Positions 60,280-64,000 of a DNA stretch of 64,000 bases are shown here, in pieces. The notes below the pieces were generated by a model that was not told the DNA's origin, did no database searches, and saw nothing but the letters and a program-made list of their open reading frames with translations. The stretch is from Caprimulgus europaeus (lineage: Eukaryota; Chordata; Aves; Caprimulgiformes; Caprimulgidae): contig OU015526.1 of assembly GCA_907165065.1 (NCBI GenBank), positions 65,371,723 to 65,435,722 on the forward strand. Direction: 5' to 3'. Made by a program: the position numbers and the translations under genes. The stretch's first letter is position 1. The number at the start of each line of letters is the position of its first letter.

Positions 60280-61043
60280 ACCCTCCACTCAAACAACAAA
60301 ATACTTGCTGTGAATTCACTGAAGCTCACTTTGAACTTTGAAGATAAGAGAACGCAAATCTTGGAGTCTTAATGAACCATTTGAAGTATTTACCTAACCT
60401 AGACATGTCAGCTAAATCTTTCTGCTTCACAAGGAAACTCCCGTGCTTTAAGTTAGGCGCTAGGCTTTAAGTGTTCTTGCTGGGTTGTGTCTCTAGTAAA
60501 CCATGTTCCAGCTGCTGTCTCTTGTATTTATGAGTATGCGTAAATCAGAAACATTCTCTTTCCTTTTGTAGAATACTTCTAAGAGCCAAATGAACTGCTT
60601 TTAAATCCTGCCCATTAAAAGAAGGCTTTAAAGTAGGATGTTTTTGGTTTTTTGGGGTTTTTTTTTGTAGTATCATCTTTTATCTGACCTGGCTAGACAT
60701 AAACACTGAAGCTCTATCAAGGTGAGGAATGTGATACTCAGATTATACTAAGAGAATGCTTGTAATAAAACAAATTATTCAGTGCAGTCACTCCATCAAA
60801 TTGATATGATCTATCTTTATTAACAAACCCACTGCACTGCATAACATCCTACTGGTTCTCATCTACTACTGTGTGTGCTGTTATTACTGTTACATGATAA
60901 CCAGTCAAAATTGCCATCTATCTTCATTAACTGGAAAAAAGTTAATTTAGTTCTATCAGCTTTGCATTGATGTGTCTGTTTTGGAACACATTTAGGTTAT
61001 TTTCTTTATGTTTCCAGAAGAAACACTTTTACGTGTTATAGAA

Positions 61044-61185
61044 GGTAGGGCCAAGGGAAGCCCTTACTGCCCTCTTCAACTACCTGATGGGGAGTTATAG
61101 AGAAGGCAGAGCCAGGCTTTTGCTGATGTTCATGGTGAAAGACCAAGAGGAATTAACATGTCGCATCAAGAAAAATTCTGATCAT
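61044..61185 (+). mobile_element. Old CR1 LINE fragment (plus orientation)
   Basis: CTTACTGCCCTCTTCAACTA followed by CCTGATGGGGAGTTATAGAG matches the DNA for the CR1 GDLIALYNYLKGG-type stretch. CTGATGTTCATGGTGAAAGA followed by CCAAGAGGAATTAA matches the SDRTRGN stretch, and GCATCAAGAAAAATTCTG the RKNFF stretch. Both ends are lost and no 3' tail remains. Divergence resembles the relic at 45150-45597. Confidence 0.72.
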
Positions 61186-64000
61186 TCTCTGTTTCATTAC
61201 AAATACAGCAGACCTTATTGTTGAATGAGTCCTACCACTACTCTGCTTCCAGAAAGGTTTGTCTTCATGCCTTGTAACTATACAGAGTTTGTGGTCTAGA
61301 AGTTATAAAACCATGTTTGAATGTCCCAGTTTAACTGTTGTATATCAGGAAGAAAAATCTAAGTCTGCTTCTTAATCTAAGCTTTGTGAATAACACTGGG
61401 AAGGCAGGGGAGCATGTCTAAAGAAAACCATACAGTTAAATCCTGAATGTCCTGTGCATGACTGATTAATTTTAAAGTTGTTTTCATCACCCTGAAAACT
61501 GGTCTGGTCTGTTCTGGCATGAAGAGGGATAACAGCTCAAATTCAAAAGATAAGTAAGTTGTTAAAGAGCTGGTGTGGGGACTGGATTTGACTCTGAACA
61601 TAAACAAGCTTTTTCCTCAGCGCTTAAATGCTCTAAGGCCAGTGTAGCTGTTCTAAATGAGAACCATGTGTACAAGGTTAAGGAGGCAGCTTCTAATTGA
61701 CAAACTGATTTGTAGGTGTATGATGTTGTCTGATGTCAACCAAAGTTGCACATATGTATTGCAGAGTGAGGGGGGCTGGTTTTTTCCCCCCTCCCCCTTT
61801 CTATGTGTCTGAGAAAGCAGATTGTGGTGTTCCTTCCTGTACAACATGACATGTTTGGGGAACAAAAGGGTTCTTTTTGCCATCCCACCTGTGTGCCAAT
61901 ACCTGGAAAAATCTTGGCCTACTCTTTACCTTGTGCTAGCAATAGACTTCTGTGAGGTTCTCTGGCATCAAGGAAATTAGAGGCGTTGGTTTTGGCTCAG
62001 TAGAAGATAAATTCCTGAAGTTGCATACCTAAGCTTCCTTTTGTGTTTATCTTGATTAATAGGCTATACATAGCATAAAACAGAGCTACTAACCAGTGCA
62101 AGTAGATCTGAAACTTGCCCAAAACTTGAATCCTATGAATGCCTTGTGTTTACAACTTTAAAAATTCTTCTAAACAAGAGCCAAAAACGGGCAAGTCAGT
62201 GACTCACAGATTTAAGCACTGCTGCCCCTAAGCGGGCATCAGCAGAGCATTCCTTCATGTAAGGGACAAAATATGAGGAGTGTGGTTATTCTTCCTTGTA
62301 TTTTTAAGGACGTTAAACAGAATACAACTGAGTCCTAGTTGAAGTATAATCTTAAAGTATTTGTTTTCACTGGCTCTCAATTCATTTTGACTGCCAGCTA
62401 TGGAAGGTCGATTGATTTCCCTGCAAAGTTTATAGCTAGCTGCTTGAAAGGAAAACAATTTGCAAAGCCTTAACAACACTAATGGGGATTCACTCCTCAG
62501 CTGTGAGAGAGGAAAATGTCAACAGTGGCAAAAAGCATTATCATGGAACTGCAGTTTTCCCAGGCAGAGTTTCTAGTAAGATTATGGCCTTAACTCTAAA
62601 AGTGACCAATGAGAATTACTAAGTAGGTCTAACAAGAGGTGTGATATTACCATTTGATCATTTTATTTGCTTCAATGAGGCAGGTTAAGGGACAGAGTTC
62701 CAAAAGTTTGTTTGCACAACTGTGAATGTAATATTATCCAAAATTTGCGTGGGTACCTGATGTACAATTAGGTTATCAGGTTACTAATGGCCATTTAGAT
62801 GCCTAACTGTACCACAGATAAACTGGAAAACCAAAAATACAACTTGAAGTCCCCACATTGCAGGTTTTGGTGGGGTTTTTTTAGCAAACATTTTGAACTT
62901 GGAGGCTTCTAATAGTCATCTTTAAATGGCTACACTTGTGTAGTAGTGTGGGGGGAACAATTCTCAGAAAAACATGGTTGATTGTTTATTAAAGTTACAG
63001 TTGTCTTTGAAATAATTAATGGATCATCAGCATTCATGATATCTCTCAAGAAAATATTAGCATTTCTAGTAAAAGGATAGTAGGTTATTTACCCCAAAAG
63101 TAAACCACAGAAGTTTAAAAGAGATTTAAACGAGATCTCTACATTCTAAAGACTAATTTCATTTTCTTAATAAAAATTATTGTCAAAAGCCCAATTAGAT
63201 GGAAGTGATAGATTAACACTCGGAGAGCTATGAGTTACATGACCACTTCTTTCTTTCAGCAGTAATTGCTCCACTCTTTGGTTGTTTATATTGCGATAAG
63301 GCCTAGAGACAATGTGTATTAGAGACATGGAAGTATGCTCCTGCCCTTGGGATTAGGAAGGAATGAGAAATAGCAGATGTCCAAGACAAATATGTGTGTC
63401 AGAATACAGAATAATGTCAGAATAAGAAAAATTCTGTGATATACAGCATCTTACTGTGTCAAGCTGAAACACCACAGCTCACCCCTCACCATGTAATGGT
63501 TCCAGTTAATTGTGTCCCTAATGGAAGCTACAAGATGGGGTTGGAAAGAAAACACAAGCAACTTTGCAGCATTGGCTTCAGAAAAATGCCATGGGAGAGG
63601 ACATGAGCATGCTTCTTGGACACATGTAGAATTTTGTGAACACTGGTGATAAGTGTCTGTTAGGTGTCACAGCACAGCTTGCCACCTGGGTCTTAAACAA
63701 TATTTACCTTGTCTTGGTCTAGGCTGCTTGTTGGAATGGATATTCACACAGGATAAGCCAAGCTGGCTTTTGAGAAATATTTTGTTAATAACATTTTAGA
63801 TCCATTTTAAAAAGATGTCCCATGCATACAGCTTGTCTTCACAGCTTAGTTCAGTACAGATCTACAGAAAGAGAGAAGACAGGCCAATAGGGTCATAATC
63901 AATTCTTGTGACAGAGAAAAATACAAAAGCCTCATGAAAACCTACACAGCGAGACAAAATAAAAATTATGTATTGGCAGTTGGAGTTTTTGTGTGTTTGG
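61186..64000. other. Non-coding DNA
   Basis: I see nothing beyond unique AT-rich sequence and short frames without context, including those near 61377-61883 and 62255-62479 on the minus strand. Confidence 0.6.

Larger units (their letters stand above)
59128..61043. other. Non-coding DNA
   Basis: No gene is called. The stretch holds T runs at about 59529-59546 and 59773-59788, the hairpin at 59918-59953, and an A-rich run at 60245-60279. A 51 bp open segment at 60671-60721 follows a G/T-rich pseudo-acceptor and is not called. Confidence 0.5.

Overview
This window looks like ordinary, AT-rich, CpG-poor nuclear DNA from a bird. The main evidence is a set of CR1 LINE copies whose 3' ends carry the CR1 hallmark: a wording like ACCCAAACTATTCTATGATT with no poly(A) tail, and a C-terminal reverse-transcriptase ORF reading like RPHLEYCVQ and [12 protein letters not shown]1 elements truncated at the 5' end and ending this way dominate the repeat content of bird genomes. 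There is no sign of bacterial gene density, operons, rRNA, tRNA or CRISPR.

No gene can be named with confidence. The window is best read as intergenic DNA or large introns. A manual search for acceptor, open frame and donor found three short plus-strand candidates that look better than background: 7750-7842, 23529-23627 and 59011-59127. Each is an exact multiple of three, is open in only one or two frames, and is phase 0 at both ends. They could be exons of one plus-strand gene with 15-35 kb introns, but I do not recognise the protein, and chance cannot be excluded. Weaker candidates lie at 45693-45761, 46979-47026 and 48995-49057.

Layout. 1-9.3 kb: unique AT-rich DNA with simple repeats and one exon candidate. 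9.3-9.9 kb: plus-strand CR1. 14.1-14.2 kb: minus-strand CR1 reverse-transcriptase scrap. 20.3-21.3 kb: degenerate tandem array of about six units of about 170 bp, ending in a CR1-like tail. 29.2-30.6 kb: two CR1 copies placed tail to tail around an (AT)n spacer. 34.5-35.3 kb: the longest CR1 copy, with an internal deletion. 45.15-45.6, 47.1 and 61.0-61.2 kb: older CR1 remnants. 51.3-53.5 kb: a compound rearrangement made of a direct duplication of about 125 bp, 244 bp apart, that encloses an inverted copy of a 57 bp segment lying 2 kb upstream; a CpG-rich patch lies between the two parts. 57.7 and 59.9 kb: three perfect short hairpins.

No previously undescribed functional system is demonstrated. 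The observations most worth following are the compound rearrangement at 51.3-53.5 kb, the tandem array at 20.3-21.3 kb, the hairpin cluster at 57.7-59.95 kb, the inverted CR1 pair, and the possible unrecognised exon series.
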